Shown here one piece after another: positions 1 through 9,180 of a stretch of DNA of 64,000 bases (its first letter is position 1; each line of letters opens with the position of its first letter). Position numbers and translations under genes: made by a program. Under the pieces are notes generated by a model. That model did not search any database and had not been told where the DNA came from. It saw only the letters and a program-made list of their open reading frames with translations. The DNA is from Nocardia nova (GTDB taxonomy: Bacteria; Actinomycetota; Actinomycetes; Mycobacteriales; Mycobacteriaceae): contig NZ_PSZE01000026.1 in assembly GCF_002933465.1 (NCBI RefSeq), forward strand, positions 1 to 64,000, given 5' to 3'.

Positions 1-341
1 GGCCCACCCGCCCCGTCGGCGCCTCCGCTCACCGACCAGGAAGGTCAGCCAGGTATCACCGGTCCCATCCCCAACACCGATACGCCCACGACTCCCGACC
101 AACCCGGGGTATCGCCGCCGGGATGATCGATATTCGCCAGACGGCCGACACACCGGCGACTCCCGACCAACCCGGGGTATCCGCGCCGGGGTGCGCAGGA
201 GTCGGAATCGCGAGAGATGTCGGCAGTCCGGGGCGGTGGCCGGGGGAACGCATCGACCGCCCAGACCGGGTAGAGCTGGTGATCAGCGCGGGATGGCGGT
301 GGCGGGGATGACCCGTGGCATTCGCGCTGGGGATGACGTCC
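1..341. other. non-coding stretch downstream of proB with a 25-bp direct repeat
   Basis: No convincing gene is visible; the short open frames here have no RBS and no recognisable protein. A perfect 25-bp direct repeat lies at 89-113 and 157-181 (cgactcccgaccaacccgg and following bases), and similarity continues for a few bases past each copy. It is probably the 3' flank of the proB transcript. Confidence 0.5.
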
Positions 342-1481
342 CTACAACTTCACCAGATCGTCGGCGTGAATGACGGGGCGTTGCATACCTTCCGGCAGTT
401 CGGAGGTGGAGTGGCCGGCCATGGCCTGCAGTTCGGTGCTGTCGTATTCGACGACGCCGCGCGCCACGGTACGGCCGTCGGGAGCAAGCAGGTCGACCAC
501 ATCACCGCCGTAGAAGCGGCCCCTGACGCCGGTGATGCCGGCGGCGAGGAGCGACCGGCGCGAATGCGCGACGGCTCTGACGGCGCCGGCGTCGAGGTGG
601 ATGGCGCCGCGGCTGTCGGCGGCGTGGCGGACCCAGAACTTGCGGGCCGACAACCGGATCGGACGCGCGGCGAAGGCCGTGCCCACCGAGGCGTCGCGCA
701 GTGCCAGCGCCGCGTCGGAGGCGGCGGCCAACAGGACGGGCACGCCGGCGTCGGCGGCGAGGCGCGCGGCCGAGAGCTTCGACGCCATACCGCCGGTGCC
801 GAGCGCGCCACCGCTACCGGCGATCACACCGTCGAGGTCGGCACTGCTGCGCACCTCGGGAATGAACGTGGCGGCGCCCTTGCGGGGGTCGCCGTCGTAG
901 AGTCCATCCACATCCGACAGCAGAACCAGCGCATCCGCACCGACCAGATGCGCCACCAGCGCGGCCAGCCGGTCGTTGTCACCGAAGCGAATCTCCTCGG
1001 TGGCGATGGTGTCGTTCTCGTTCACCACCGCGACCGCGTGCAGGGCGCGCAAGCGGTCGAGGGTGCGCTGTGCGTTGCGGTGGTGTTCGCGCCGGGCGAA
1101 GTCACCCGCGGTGAGCAACACCTGCCCCACAACCCGGTCGAATCGGGCGAACGAGGTGCCCCAGGCGTGGGCCAGCGCCAATTGGCCGACGCTCGCCGCG
1201 GCCTGTTTCGTCGCGAGATCCCTTGGGCGGGAGGCCAATCCGAGCGGGGCTATGCCGGCGCCGATCGCGCCGGATGACACCACCACCACATCCGACCCGG
1301 CGCGCATACGCGCCTCGATCGCCTCGGCGAGCTTGTCCAGACGCGCGTTGTCGAGTCCGCCCTCCAGGCTGGTCAGCGCCGACGAGCCGATCTTGACCAC
1401 CACGCTGCGCGCGGTCCGGATCGACTGCCGAGTAGTTACCGCTCCCTTGTCAGAATCCACCTGTGCCACAACAACACTCAC
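342..1481 (-). CDS. proB: glutamate 5-kinase
   Basis: ProB phosphorylates L-glutamate to glutamyl-5-phosphate, the first committed step of proline synthesis, in the cytoplasm. The 379-residue product has an amino-acid-kinase domain (about residues 25-260) with the nucleotide-binding start VVKIGSSALTS and the SSGAIGAG loop. A C-terminal PUA domain (about 285-365) follows, so this is the long, PUA-containing form. It is the last gene of the rne-rplU-rpmA-obg-proB series on the minus strand, 85 bp after obg, the usual actinobacterial order. The start is a GTG at 1481-1479; in-frame GTGs at residues 5 and 8 are equally possible because no strong RBS is present. Family members are usually inhibited by proline, which is family knowledge and not visible here. 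Confidence 0.95.
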   Translation of the reverse strand: MSVVVAQVDSDKGAVTTRQSIRTARSVVVKIGSSALTSLEGGLDNARLDKLAEAIEARMRAGSDVVVVSSGAIGAGIAPLGLASRPRDLATKQAAASVGQLALAHAWGTSFARFDRVVGQVLLTAGDFARREHHRNAQRTLDRLRALHAVAVVNENDTIATEEIRFGDNDRLAALVAHLVGADALVLLSDVDGLYDGDPRKGAATFIPEVRSSADLDGVIAGSGGALGTGGMASKLSAARLAADAGVPVLLAAASDAALALRDASVGTAFAARPIRLSARKFWVRHAADSRGAIHLDAGAVRAVAHSRRSLLAAGITGVRGRFYGGDVVDLLAPDGRTVARGVVEYDSTELQAMAGHSTSELPEGMQRPVIHADDLVKL

Positions 1482-1566
1482 TCACTTGACGCGCCACCAC
1501 CGTGACGCACGACGACCACCGGACCGGCATGCCCGCGCACACCGGCGAAACCGGCGTGGCGGGCCA

Positions 1567-3027
1567 TCACGGTTGGTCCTCGTCCTCCGCGACCAGGCCG
1601 CGGCGCACCCGGGAGGCATGCTTGCGCTCGGCGGCGGAGATGCGGTCGGTCTGGTCCAGGCGGGGGTCGGTCCCGCGCCCGGTCATCACCATATCGACAC
1701 CGGCCGAGATCTGCGGCTCCCACTCGAAGCTCACATCGCCGATGGTGACCTCGGCGCCGGGCTCGGCGCCCTGGCGGACCAGTTCGTCCTCGACGCCGAG
1801 GCGCGCGAGCCGGTCGGCCAGGTAGCCGACGGCCTCGTCGTTGTCGAACTGCGTTTGGCGCACCCATCTTTCGGGGCGCTCCCCGCGGACGATGAATCCG
1901 CCCTCGACCTCCGGATCGGGTTCGACGGTGAAGCCGGTCTCCCCGGCCACCACGGGCCGGATCACCGGACGCTTCGGCGCCGCTTTCGGATGCGCCTCGC
2001 GATACTCGCGGACCATGTCCGCCAGAGCGAAGATCAACGGCCGCAAGCCTTCCCGGCTCACCGCGGAAATGGTGAACACCGGCCAGCCGCGCTCGGTGAA
2101 CTCGGGCGTCACCATCTCGGCCAATTCGGCGGCATCGGGGATGTCGGCCTTGTTGAGGATGACGACGCGCGGCCGATCGGCCAGATCGCCCAGCCCGGCG
2201 TCGGCCTGCAGGGCGGGGCGGTAGGCGGCCAGTTCGGCCTCGAGCGCGTCGACATCGGAGATCGGATCGCGGCCGGGTTCCAGTGTGGCGCAATCGACTA
2301 CGTGGGCCAGCACCGCGCATCGCTCGAGATGCCGCAGGAAGTCCAGCCCCAGCCCGCGCCCGTCGCTGGCGCCGGGGATCAGGCCCGGAACATCGGCGAC
2401 GGTGAAAGTGGTGTCACCGCTGGACACCACGCCGAGATTCGGCACCAACGTGGTAAAGGGGTAATCGGCGATCTTGGGCTTGGCCGCCGAGAGCACCGAG
2501 ACGAGCGAGGATTTTCCGGCCGAGGGGAAGCCGACCAGACCGACATCGGCGACGGATTTCAGTTCGAGCACGAGATCGCGCTCCTCGCCCTCCTCACCGA
2601 GCAGGGCGAAGCCGGGCGCCTTGCGGGCACGCGACACCAGCGCCGCGTTGCCGAGGCCGCCGCGGCCACCGCGCGCCGCTACGAACCGGGTGCCGGCGCC
2701 GACCAGATCGGCCACGACCTCCCCGTCGTCATCGATGACGACAGTGCCGTCGGGCACCTTCAGCAGCAGCTCCGAACCCTGTTTGCCATCGCGGTTACCG
2801 CCCTCGCCGGGTTTGCCGTTGCCGGCCTTGGCGTGCGGGTGGAAGTGGAAGTCCAAGAGCGTGTGCACGTTCGGGTCGACTTCGAGAATCACATCCCCGC
2901 CGTTGCCACCGTTGCCACCGTCGGGTCCGCCGAGCGGCTTGTACTTCTCCCGATGCACCGAGGCACAGCCGTGGCCGCCCTTACCGGCGCGGACGTGCAG
3001 TACCACACGATCGATGAATTTGGACAT
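1567..3027 (-). CDS. obg: Obg/CgtA GTPase
   Basis: This is the essential ribosome-associated Obg GTPase, involved in 50S assembly and stringent or stress responses. The 486-residue protein has three visible parts. The glycine-rich Obg fold is at 1-158 (starting MSKFIDRVVLHVRAGKGG). The G domain at about 160-335 carries the P-loop GFPSAGKSSL, switch DYPFTTL and NKAD motifs. A C-terminal OCT domain follows, then a short acidic or basic tail. The length matches mycobacterial Obg (about 480). ATG start at 3027. It lies downstream of rpmA, separated by 126 bp that contain a strong hairpin, so it may be expressed partly independently of the L21/L27 genes. The pairing with rplU-rpmA is almost universal in bacteria. 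Confidence 0.97.
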   Translation of the reverse strand: MSKFIDRVVLHVRAGKGGHGCASVHREKYKPLGGPDGGNGGNGGDVILEVDPNVHTLLDFHFHPHAKAGNGKPGEGGNRDGKQGSELLLKVPDGTVVIDDDGEVVADLVGAGTRFVAARGGRGGLGNAALVSRARKAPGFALLGEEGEERDLVLELKSVADVGLVGFPSAGKSSLVSVLSAAKPKIADYPFTTLVPNLGVVSSGDTTFTVADVPGLIPGASDGRGLGLDFLRHLERCAVLAHVVDCATLEPGRDPISDVDALEAELAAYRPALQADAGLGDLADRPRVVILNKADIPDAAELAEMVTPEFTERGWPVFTISAVSREGLRPLIFALADMVREYREAHPKAAPKRPVIRPVVAGETGFTVEPDPEVEGGFIVRGERPERWVRQTQFDNDEAVGYLADRLARLGVEDELVRQGAEPGAEVTIGDVSFEWEPQISAGVDMVMTGRGTDPRLDQTDRISAAERKHASRVRRGLVAEDEDQP

Positions 3028-3085
3028 GCCAGCTGGACCTCTGTGTTTCGGTGGACGGTGGTGGTGAGCCTCCCGGAACGGCGAA

Positions 3086-3118
3086 CGGGCCAGGGTTTAT
3101 CTGCTAAACCCTGGCCCG
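3086..3118 (-). terminator. 14-bp perfect hairpin between rpmA and obg
   Basis: Arms 3086-3099 and 3105-3118 (cgggccagggttta and its exact complement) surround a 5-nt loop. No U-tract follows on the minus strand, so it is an actinobacterial-type hairpin. It may act as terminator, attenuator or processing site that sets obg/proB expression apart from rplU-rpmA. Confidence 0.7.
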
Positions 3119-3153
3119 CTTCGAAGAATGTGTGGAGAAGGCTCCGGCGCGGC

Positions 3154-3420
3154 TCAGGCCTGCACCGGCTCCGGTACCACGATGTTGACGGTCTTGCGGC
3201 CCCGCTTGGTGCCGAACCGGACCGCGCCCGCCTCGAGGGCGAACAGCGTGTCGTCGCCGCCGCGGCCGACGTTGACGCCGGGGTGGAAGTGGGTTCCGCG
3301 CTGGCGAACCAGGATCTCGCCGGCCTTGACGGCCTGGCCGCCGAAGCGCTTCACACCCAGCCGCTTGGAATTGGAATCGCGACCGTTGCGAGAGCTGGAC
3401 GCACCCTTCTTATGTGCCAT
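3154..3420 (-). CDS. rpmA: 50S ribosomal protein L27
   Basis: L27 is a 50S protein whose N-terminus reaches the peptidyl-transferase centre. The 88-residue product begins MAHKKGASSSRNGRDS and contains the family signature GVKRFGGQAVKAGEILVRQRGT, followed by the HPGVNVGRGGDDTLFAL core. There is no Firmicutes-type N-terminal cleavage extension. It is 48 bp downstream of rplU on the minus strand and almost certainly co-transcribed with it. ATG start at 3420. Confidence 0.98.
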   Translation of the reverse strand: MAHKKGASSSRNGRDSNSKRLGVKRFGGQAVKAGEILVRQRGTHFHPGVNVGRGGDDTLFALEAGAVRFGTKRGRKTVNIVVPEPVQA

Positions 3421-3468
3421 GGCTGAAAACTCCTCGATTCGAAACCGGGTGGTTCCGCTAGGTCGAAA

Positions 3469-3780
3469 TTACTTGATGCCGGTGACCTTCAGGACCGTCA
3501 GCTTCTGACGGTGGCCCTGACGCTTGTGGTAGCCGGTCTTGTTCTTGAACTTGTGGATCCGGATCTTCGGGCCCTTGGTCTGCTCGACCACCTCGGCGGA
3601 CACCGAAACCTTGGCCAGCTTGTCGGCATCGGTAGTCAGCTCGGCGCCGTCAACCACCAGCACCGGCGACAGCGATACGGCCGTGCCCGGTTCACCCTCG
3701 ATCTTCTCGACCTTCACCAGGTCACCGACCGCGACCTTGTACTGCTTTCCGCCGGTCTTGACGATCGCGTACGTTGCCAT
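3469..3780 (-). CDS. rplU: 50S ribosomal protein L21
   Basis: L21 binds 23S rRNA in the large subunit. The product starting MATYAIVKTGGKQYKV is 103 residues and ends with the conserved GYHKRQGHRQKLTVLKVTGI tail. The frame is open for 8 more codons to a TTG at 3804, but the ATG at 3780 matches the family N-terminus and follows a GAGG-rich stretch, so I chose it. It is the first gene of an L21-L27 unit. The 340 bp upstream include a strong hairpin after rne, suggesting a promoter of its own. Confidence 0.97.
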   Translation of the reverse strand: MATYAIVKTGGKQYKVAVGDLVKVEKIEGEPGTAVSLSPVLVVDGAELTTDADKLAKVSVSAEVVEQTKGPKIRIHKFKNKTGYHKRQGHRQKLTVLKVTGIK

Positions 3781-4121
3781 CGGTCGGCTGCCCTCTTTCC
3801 TCAACTAGTGCTCGGCACTCTGCTCACACGGCCGCCTGCCGGTGGACACCGGAAACCGCCGTACGACTGGTCTGATAGTCACCGCCGCCTCGGTACTTCT
3901 TCCGCACCGGAGGGCTCGTTTCGAGCCGGATCTCATGACAGCGCAGCGTTTTTCTCAACACAACACGGTGCTGTCACCGGGCAGCGACTGTCCAAGATTA
4001 CAGGACTGCCACCCCACGCACCAAACCGGGTCGCCACCACTTCGAACGCGATCCGCGGCGGCGCCCCGCCCGCCGTGCGGGCGGGGCCTGTGCTGCGAGT
4101 TCTCCGGTTCGACGCCTCGGA
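3781..4121. other. rne-rplU intergenic region (rplU leader and promoter)
   Basis: This 341-bp stretch separates the rne stop from the rplU start. It holds the hairpin at 4063-4087 and otherwise no protein-like frame. The part between about 3790 and 4060 probably carries the rplU promoter and untranslated leader. I could not fix a -10/-35 pair with confidence. Confidence 0.5.
4063..4087 (-). terminator. 10-bp perfect GC hairpin downstream of rne
   Basis: Perfect arms GCCCCGCCCG (4063-4072) and CGGGCGGGGC (4078-4087) flank a 5-nt loop, 35 bp after the rne stop codon on the minus strand. No T-run follows. The likely role is termination or 3'-end protection of the rne transcript. Confidence 0.75.
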
Positions 4122-7100
4122 TCAGTTCGGCGACTCCGGCGCGCCCGCGGCCCGCCCGGCGGCCCGGCGACGGGTCCGCTGCCGCGGGGTCACCTCGGCC
4201 GGAGCCAGTTCGTCGAGCGAGAACTTCGGCGCGCTGTCCTGATCGGCGTCGGTCAGGACGAAGACCGCGCCTCGGCTGTCGGTCGACGGAGCCGACGCGG
4301 TGCGAGCCACCCGGCGACGGCCACGGCGGGCACCTGCCTCCAGACCCTGCTCGGTCGGCTTCGTCTCGGTCGGCTTCGTCTCGATCGGCTTCGTCTCGAC
4401 CGGCTTCGTCTCCGCCGGAGCGGGAGTGGACACAGGCTCGGCCGACGCCGACTGGGCTCCGACTCGGCCGGTGACCGCGGGCTCCGGCTCGGCAGCGGGC
4501 TCACGCGCGGGCCGCTCGGGCTCCGCGACCGGCTCGGCGCCGTCTCGACCGGCGCCCACCTGTTCGGCGGCCACCGGTTCGGCTGCTTCCGCGTGCGCGG
4601 GTTCGGCTCGGCCGGCCTCGGTTTCGGCGGATTCGGCGACCGCGGCCGCCGCCTTCGCACGTCCCCGGCGCGAATCCCGCGAGTCCTTGGCCTGCGGCCT
4701 CGGTTCCGCCTTCGCCTCGACCGGCGCAGCGGCCTCGGCTACCTCGTCGTCGGCGTGATGCGCGGCCATCGCGAGCGCGACCGGATGAGCACGCCTGGCG
4801 GCCGCCTCCTCCTCGGGATGCGAATCCGCGGTCTCGGGCACGGCGGTGCCCGCCTGCTTGGTGTCCTTGTCGCGATCCTTGTCCTTGCGGCGGCGACGGC
4901 CTTCGCGGCGGCCGGACCCTTCGTCCGCGGGCGCCGTCTCGACCGGGTAGTTGTGCACGATAATGCCGCGGCCGTGGCAGTGCTCACAGGTGGTGGAGAA
5001 CGCCTCGACCAGTCCGGTACCCAGCTTCTTGCGGGTCATCTGGACCAGGCCGAGCGAGGTGACCTCCGACACCTGATGGCGCGTGCGGTCGCGCCCGAGC
5101 GCCTCGGTGAGGCGACGCAGCACCAGATCCCGGTTGGATTCCAGCACCATGTCGATGAAGTCGACGACGATCATGCCGCCGATATCGCGCAACCGCATCT
5201 GGCGCACGATCTCCTCGGCGGCCTCCAGGTTGTTGCGTGTGACCGTTTCTTCCAGATTGCTGCCGCCGGAACCGGTGAATTTGCCGGTGTTGACGTCGAT
5301 CACAGTCATCGCCTCGGTGCGGTCGATGACCAGGGTGCCGCCCGAAGGCAGCCACACCTTGCGGTCGAGGGCCTTCGCCAGCTGCTCGTCGATGCGCAGG
5401 CTGCCGAAGACGTCCACGCCGTTGTTCTCGTAGCGCTCGACCCGGGCCAGCATGTCCGGTGCGACGGTGCGGACGTAGTTCTCGACCGTCGTCCACGCCC
5501 GGTCACCCTCGATGACCAGCTTGGAGAAGTCCTCGTTGAACAGGTCCCGGACCACCTTCACCAGCAGGTCCGGCTCTTCGTACAGGGTCTTCGGCGCTCC
5601 CGACCCGTTCTCGGCCTGCTTCTCGATGGTCTTCCAGGTGGCCTGCAGCCGCTCGACATCGCGGGCCAGCTCGGTCTCGCTCACACCCTCGGACGCGGTG
5701 CGGATGATCACTCCGGCATCCTGCGGGACGATATCGCGCAGGATCTCCTTGAGCCGCTTGCGCTCGGTGTCGGGCAGTTTGCGGCTGATACCGGTCGAGG
5801 TCCCGCCTGGGACATAGACCAGGAAGCGACCGGCCAGGCTGATCTGTGTGGTCAGCCGGGCGCCCTTGTGCCCGACCGGATCCTTGCTGACCTGCACCAG
5901 GACGGTGTCGCCGGGTTTGAGAGCCTGCTCGATCTTGCGTTCCTTGCCGCCGAGCCCGGCGGCCTCCCAGTTCACCTCACCGGCGTAGAGGACGCCGTTG
6001 CGACCGCGGCCGATATCGATGAACGCCGCCTCCATGCTGGGCAGCACGTTTTGCACCTTGCCCAGATAGACGTTGCCGACCATGGACGCGGTGCCGGTGT
6101 TGGTGACGAAATGCTCGACCAGGATGTTGTCCTCGAGCACCGCCACCTGGGTAGTCGCGCCGACATGCGAGTGTTCACCGGCCGGGAAGGACTTCTCGCG
6201 GACCACCATGACCCGGTCGACCGCTTCGCGGCGGGCCAGGAACTCCGACTCGGTGAGGATCGGCGGGCGGCGGCGACCGGCCTCACGACCGTCGCGACGA
6301 CGCTGCCGCTTGGCCTCCAGCCGGGTCGACCCGCTGATGCCCTGCACCTCGTCGACCGTGCGGCGCTTGTTGCGGGGTTCCCGCTCGTGCACGACGGTGT
6401 TCGGCGGATCGTCGTCGGCGGGCTCGGATTCGTTGTCCTCACCGGCCTTGCGCCGACGGCGACGGCGACGGCGGCGGGTGGAACCCTCCGGCATCGAACC
6501 CGATTCGTCGTCGCTCTCCTCGTCGCTCTGCTCGGCGGCCGTCTCCTCGGCGGATTCCTCGGAGTCGGCGTGCGACTCGTCCTCGTCGTCGGATTCGTCG
6601 TCGGACTCGTGATCGGCGTGCTGTTCGCCCCGGCCCCGGCCGCGACCGCGCCGGCCGCGGCGGCGACGACGCGAACGACCGCCGTCCTCCTGCTCGTCGC
6701 GCGACTGCTCGTCGTCCCAGTCGCCGCCGGATTCGGTCTCGGTTTCGGCTGCCGCGACGGTCTCGGGCTCGGCGGGCGTTTCCTCCGGCAGGGGTTCGGG
6801 GGCCTTCTCTGCGACCTTCTCGGCGGCCTTCTCTGCGACCTTCTCGGCGGCCTTGGCCTCGCGCTCGGCGCGGCGGCGGCGGCGCATCTCCTCGGCGGCC
6901 GCGGCATCCGGCGGCAAGAACAGCGGCGCGGCCGCGATACTCGCCGACTCGAAGACGACCGGCTGTTCGGGCTGCGTGGCGGGCTGCTGGAAGGGGCTGG
7001 TGAACAGCGAAGTATGCGGTGCTTCGGGCTCGGCGGGCGATTCCGATGCCATCGGGTTCGCGGTCTCGACGACGCCGGTGGCCTGCACGGTGTCGGCGGT

Positions 7101-7568
7101 CTCGGTGTCGGCCGTCTCGGTCTCGGCGGTCTCGGCTTCGGCAACCGCGGTGGATGCGCCGGACTCGCTCGGCTCGGACCGGCCGGCCGTATCCGGCGAG
7201 GTGGCGGTCTGCGCGGTATCGGCCGCGGCGGTGGATGTGGTCGCCGGAGACGCACTCTCAGCGGGCGCCGGAGCGGGCGTCTCGGCCTGTTCGGCGACCG
7301 GTTGCTCGGTGCCGGGTGGTGGGGGAACGAGCGCGTCGCGCACGGATTCGGCGACGGTCCGGTCCAGGCTGGATTGGGCGCTGCGCGCTTCTGCGCCCAG
7401 TTCGGTCAGGTGGGCAAGGATGCGCTTGCTGGTGGTTCCCAGAAGTTTCGCCAGCGCGTGCACCCGGATACGTTCGGGCAACTGCGCTGCCTCCCCTACC
7501 CCGGCCACCTCGGTCGAGGTGGATTCACCATTGCTCTGCGATGTTCCTTGCGGCTCTTGATCGGCCAC
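4122..7568 (-). CDS. rne: ribonuclease E/G
   Basis: RNase E/G is the endoribonuclease that starts mRNA decay and processes rRNA. The 1148-residue protein has its catalytic core in the middle (about 430-830). An S1-type segment contains VYLGKVQNVLPSMEAAFIDIG, followed by the 5'-sensor and DNase I-like region with VIDRTEAMTVIDVNTGK and MIVVDFIDM. The Zn-link is CEHCHGRG. As in other high-GC Gram-positives the core is flanked by long low-complexity acidic, basic and Pro/Glu arms. The first 60 residues look like an IF-2-type N-terminal domain (RIRVHALAKLLGTTSKRILA). GTG start at 7568 with GAGGAG seven bases upstream. Both arms contain DNA-level tandem repeats: TKPxE units at about 4358-4412, and 2 x 24 bp at 6803-6850. 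It is longer than the roughly 950-residue mycobacterial protein. Confidence 0.95.
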   Translation of the reverse strand: MADQEPQGTSQSNGESTSTEVAGVGEAAQLPERIRVHALAKLLGTTSKRILAHLTELGAEARSAQSSLDRTVAESVRDALVPPPPGTEQPVAEQAETPAPAPAESASPATTSTAAADTAQTATSPDTAGRSEPSESGASTAVAEAETAETETADTETADTVQATGVVETANPMASESPAEPEAPHTSLFTSPFQQPATQPEQPVVFESASIAAAPLFLPPDAAAAEEMRRRRRAEREAKAAEKVAEKAAEKVAEKAPEPLPEETPAEPETVAAAETETESGGDWDDEQSRDEQEDGGRSRRRRRGRRGRGRGRGEQHADHESDDESDDEDESHADSEESAEETAAEQSDEESDDESGSMPEGSTRRRRRRRRRKAGEDNESEPADDDPPNTVVHEREPRNKRRTVDEVQGISGSTRLEAKRQRRRDGREAGRRRPPILTESEFLARREAVDRVMVVREKSFPAGEHSHVGATTQVAVLEDNILVEHFVTNTGTASMVGNVYLGKVQNVLPSMEAAFIDIGRGRNGVLYAGEVNWEAAGLGGKERKIEQALKPGDTVLVQVSKDPVGHKGARLTTQISLAGRFLVYVPGGTSTGISRKLPDTERKRLKEILRDIVPQDAGVIIRTASEGVSETELARDVERLQATWKTIEKQAENGSGAPKTLYEEPDLLVKVVRDLFNEDFSKLVIEGDRAWTTVENYVRTVAPDMLARVERYENNGVDVFGSLRIDEQLAKALDRKVWLPSGGTLVIDRTEAMTVIDVNTGKFTGSGGSNLEETVTRNNLEAAEEIVRQMRLRDIGGMIVVDFIDMVLESNRDLVLRRLTEALGRDRTRHQVSEVTSLGLVQMTRKKLGTGLVEAFSTTCEHCHGRGIIVHNYPVETAPADEGSGRREGRRRRKDKDRDKDTKQAGTAVPETADSHPEEEAAARRAHPVALAMAAHHADDEVAEAAAPVEAKAEPRPQAKDSRDSRRGRAKAAAAVAESAETEAGRAEPAHAEAAEPVAAEQVGAGRDGAEPVAEPERPAREPAAEPEPAVTGRVGAQSASAEPVSTPAPAETKPVETKPIETKPTETKPTEQGLEAGARRGRRRVARTASAPSTDSRGAVFVLTDADQDSAPKFSLDELAPAEVTPRQRTRRRAAGRAAGAPESPN
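6803..6850 (-). repeat. 2 x 24-bp in-frame tandem repeat in rne
   Basis: Two identical 24-bp units (6803-6826 and 6827-6850) encode the AEKVAEKA repeats in the N-terminal disordered arm. The multiple-of-three period keeps the frame. Confidence 0.9.
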
Positions 7569-8229
7569 GAAATCTCCTCGGGCCCCCGGGCGCGTCCCAC
7601 TCGTACGAGAGTGACGCGGCCGACGCGGGGGCGCTGTCCGTTCGCCTCACGCCTGTGGCGCAAGGTCTGATGGTCTCGCCCCGCGTGCCCGGTTATCACC
7701 TGTCGTACGTCGTTCGGGCTAACTGGTCACGCGGCGCCTGGCTGTTGGCTTTCACACCTGAGCTCGAGCGCTCATCCAGCGTGCCGCCGAACAGCCGAGT
7801 CTTGTAGCCGTCCGGGGCAGCGATGATCGGCGTCGAGCCGCGGTGCCATTCGGTTGCGTTCGCCACCTGCCCCGATAGGTAGGCGTCGATCACATCCGCT
7901 TCCAGTATCCCACACAGCGACCCACTGGCACGCCATCGGAGCGCGACCGCACCGTTTCCGTGGCCCCACCGGCGGCCCTTTCCTACACCTGAGTAGGTCT
8001 TTCCCTAGCCACGCGCATCACTCGCTGGAGTGTCGCGGCGACCCACGAGCAAATGATCACAGTGGGCCGAGGGAAATCCCACCGACCACAGCACGATCAC
8101 CAGAGAGTGACGACTGAGCCGACGGCAAAACCCGACAACCGGAAGGCACCCGACCCGCTTATCCGGCCCCGCACGGAGCTAGTCTTACGAGCGACCGTTC
8201 GCGAGCGAAGCGAAGCCAAAAGATTCAGG
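7569..8229. other. 660-bp ndk-rne intergenic region
   Basis: This long gap lies between the ndk stop and the rne start. I see no convincing gene in it. Small inverted repeats are present: TGAGC-N6-GCTCA at about 7757-7772 and CCTAC-N6-GTAGG at 7982-7997. RNase E genes often carry long structured leaders through which the enzyme controls its own mRNA. That would explain this stretch, but it is inference. Confidence 0.5.
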
Positions 8230-8631
8230 CTAGAACCAGAGTGCGATTTCGCGCTTCGCGGATTCCGGCGAATCGGAACCGTGCACGAGGTTGAACTGGG
8301 TTTCCAGGGCGTAGTCGCCGCGGATGCTGCCGGGGACGGCCTTCTCGACGGGGTCGGTGCCGCCGGCGAGCTGGCGGAAGGCGGCGATGGCGCGCGGGCC
8401 TTCGAGGATGGCCGCGACGACCGGTCCGGAGGTGATGAATTCGATCAGCGAGCCGTAGAACGGCTTGTCGGCGTGTTCGGCGTAGTGGGCGGCGGCAAGT
8501 TCTTCGGAAACCTGTTCGAGCTTGAGGGCCGCGATCTTCAGGCCTTTGCGTTCGATGCGGGTGATGATCTCACCAACCAGGCCTCGGGCCACGCCGTCCG
8601 GCTTGATGAGTACCAACGTCTGCTCAGTCAC
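8230..8631 (-). CDS. ndk: nucleoside diphosphate kinase
   Basis: Ndk transfers the gamma-phosphate between nucleoside tri- and diphosphates through a phosphohistidine. The 133-residue protein starts MTEQTLVLIKPDGVARG and contains the catalytic-histidine motif NLVHGSDSPESA near residue 117. Length and motifs are standard for the family. GTG start at 8631. It sits in the minus-strand series folC-DUF4233-ndk-rne, a conserved mycobacterial and nocardial order, 45 bp after the DUF4233 gene. Confidence 0.98.
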   Translation of the reverse strand: MTEQTLVLIKPDGVARGLVGEIITRIERKGLKIAALKLEQVSEELAAAHYAEHADKPFYGSLIEFITSGPVVAAILEGPRAIAAFRQLAGGTDPVEKAVPGSIRGDYALETQFNLVHGSDSPESAKREIALWF

Positions 8632-8676
8632 GGCGCCACTCTAACCGGCGCTGCCACAGGACTCCGAACCGAGCCG

Positions 8677-9114
8677 TCAGGACGAGCCCTGCATCCGCTG
8701 GCTGGGCAGTAAACCCTGGTCCATGCGGCGTTTGACGTCGGAGCGCAGGACCAGAATGAACGCCCACACCGCAGCGAACACGACGCCGATGATGCCGATC
8801 GACAGATGAACGAATCCCCCGGCCAGCACCAGCACCTGCAGGCCGAGATTGAACGGCACGGCCCACGAGCGGCGCTGCATTCCGGAGCCGATGAACATCA
8901 GTACGGCCAGGCCGACCAGATAGGTCACCGACCACCAGCTCAGTCCGCCGCCGACGGCACCGACCACCGGCAGCGCCAGCAGCACTGTGATGGCCTCGAG
9001 TACCAGCGCACCGGCCATCACCCCGCGGAAACTCTTCCACGGGTCGGTCACGGGCGCGGGTACACCCGGCTTCGGTGTCCCGCGCTCACCGCGGACCTCG
9101 TCCTCGCTACTCAC
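8677..9114 (-). CDS. DUF4233 four-helix membrane protein
   Basis: This is a small integral membrane protein of unknown function that is regularly found between folC and ndk in Actinobacteria. The 145-residue product has four predicted hydrophobic helices (GVMAGALVLEAITVLLALPVVG; SWWSVTYLVGLAVLMFIG; AVPFNLGLQVLVLAGGFV; SIGIIGVVFAAVWAFILVL) and a basic C-terminus. I chose the GTG at 9114 because GGAGG lies five bases upstream. The frame stays open through the 72-bp repeats further 5', but those codons are very unlikely to be translated. It may be co-transcribed with folC and ndk. Confidence 0.85.
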   Translation of the reverse strand: MSSEDEVRGERGTPKPGVPAPVTDPWKSFRGVMAGALVLEAITVLLALPVVGAVGGGLSWWSVTYLVGLAVLMFIGSGMQRRSWAVPFNLGLQVLVLAGGFVHLSIGIIGVVFAAVWAFILVLRSDVKRRMDQGLLPSQRMQGSS

Positions 9115-9180
9115 GTTGCCTCCTCCGCGCCCGACCGCCGATGCCGTCGACACCAGCTTCCCACTGCACGCTGCATCCAC

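Noticed and set aside
56..253. 65-residue open frame on the minus strand downstream of proB
   Set aside because: Pro/Arg/Gly-rich translation typical of random GC-rich frames, with no RBS; it crosses the 25-bp direct repeats.
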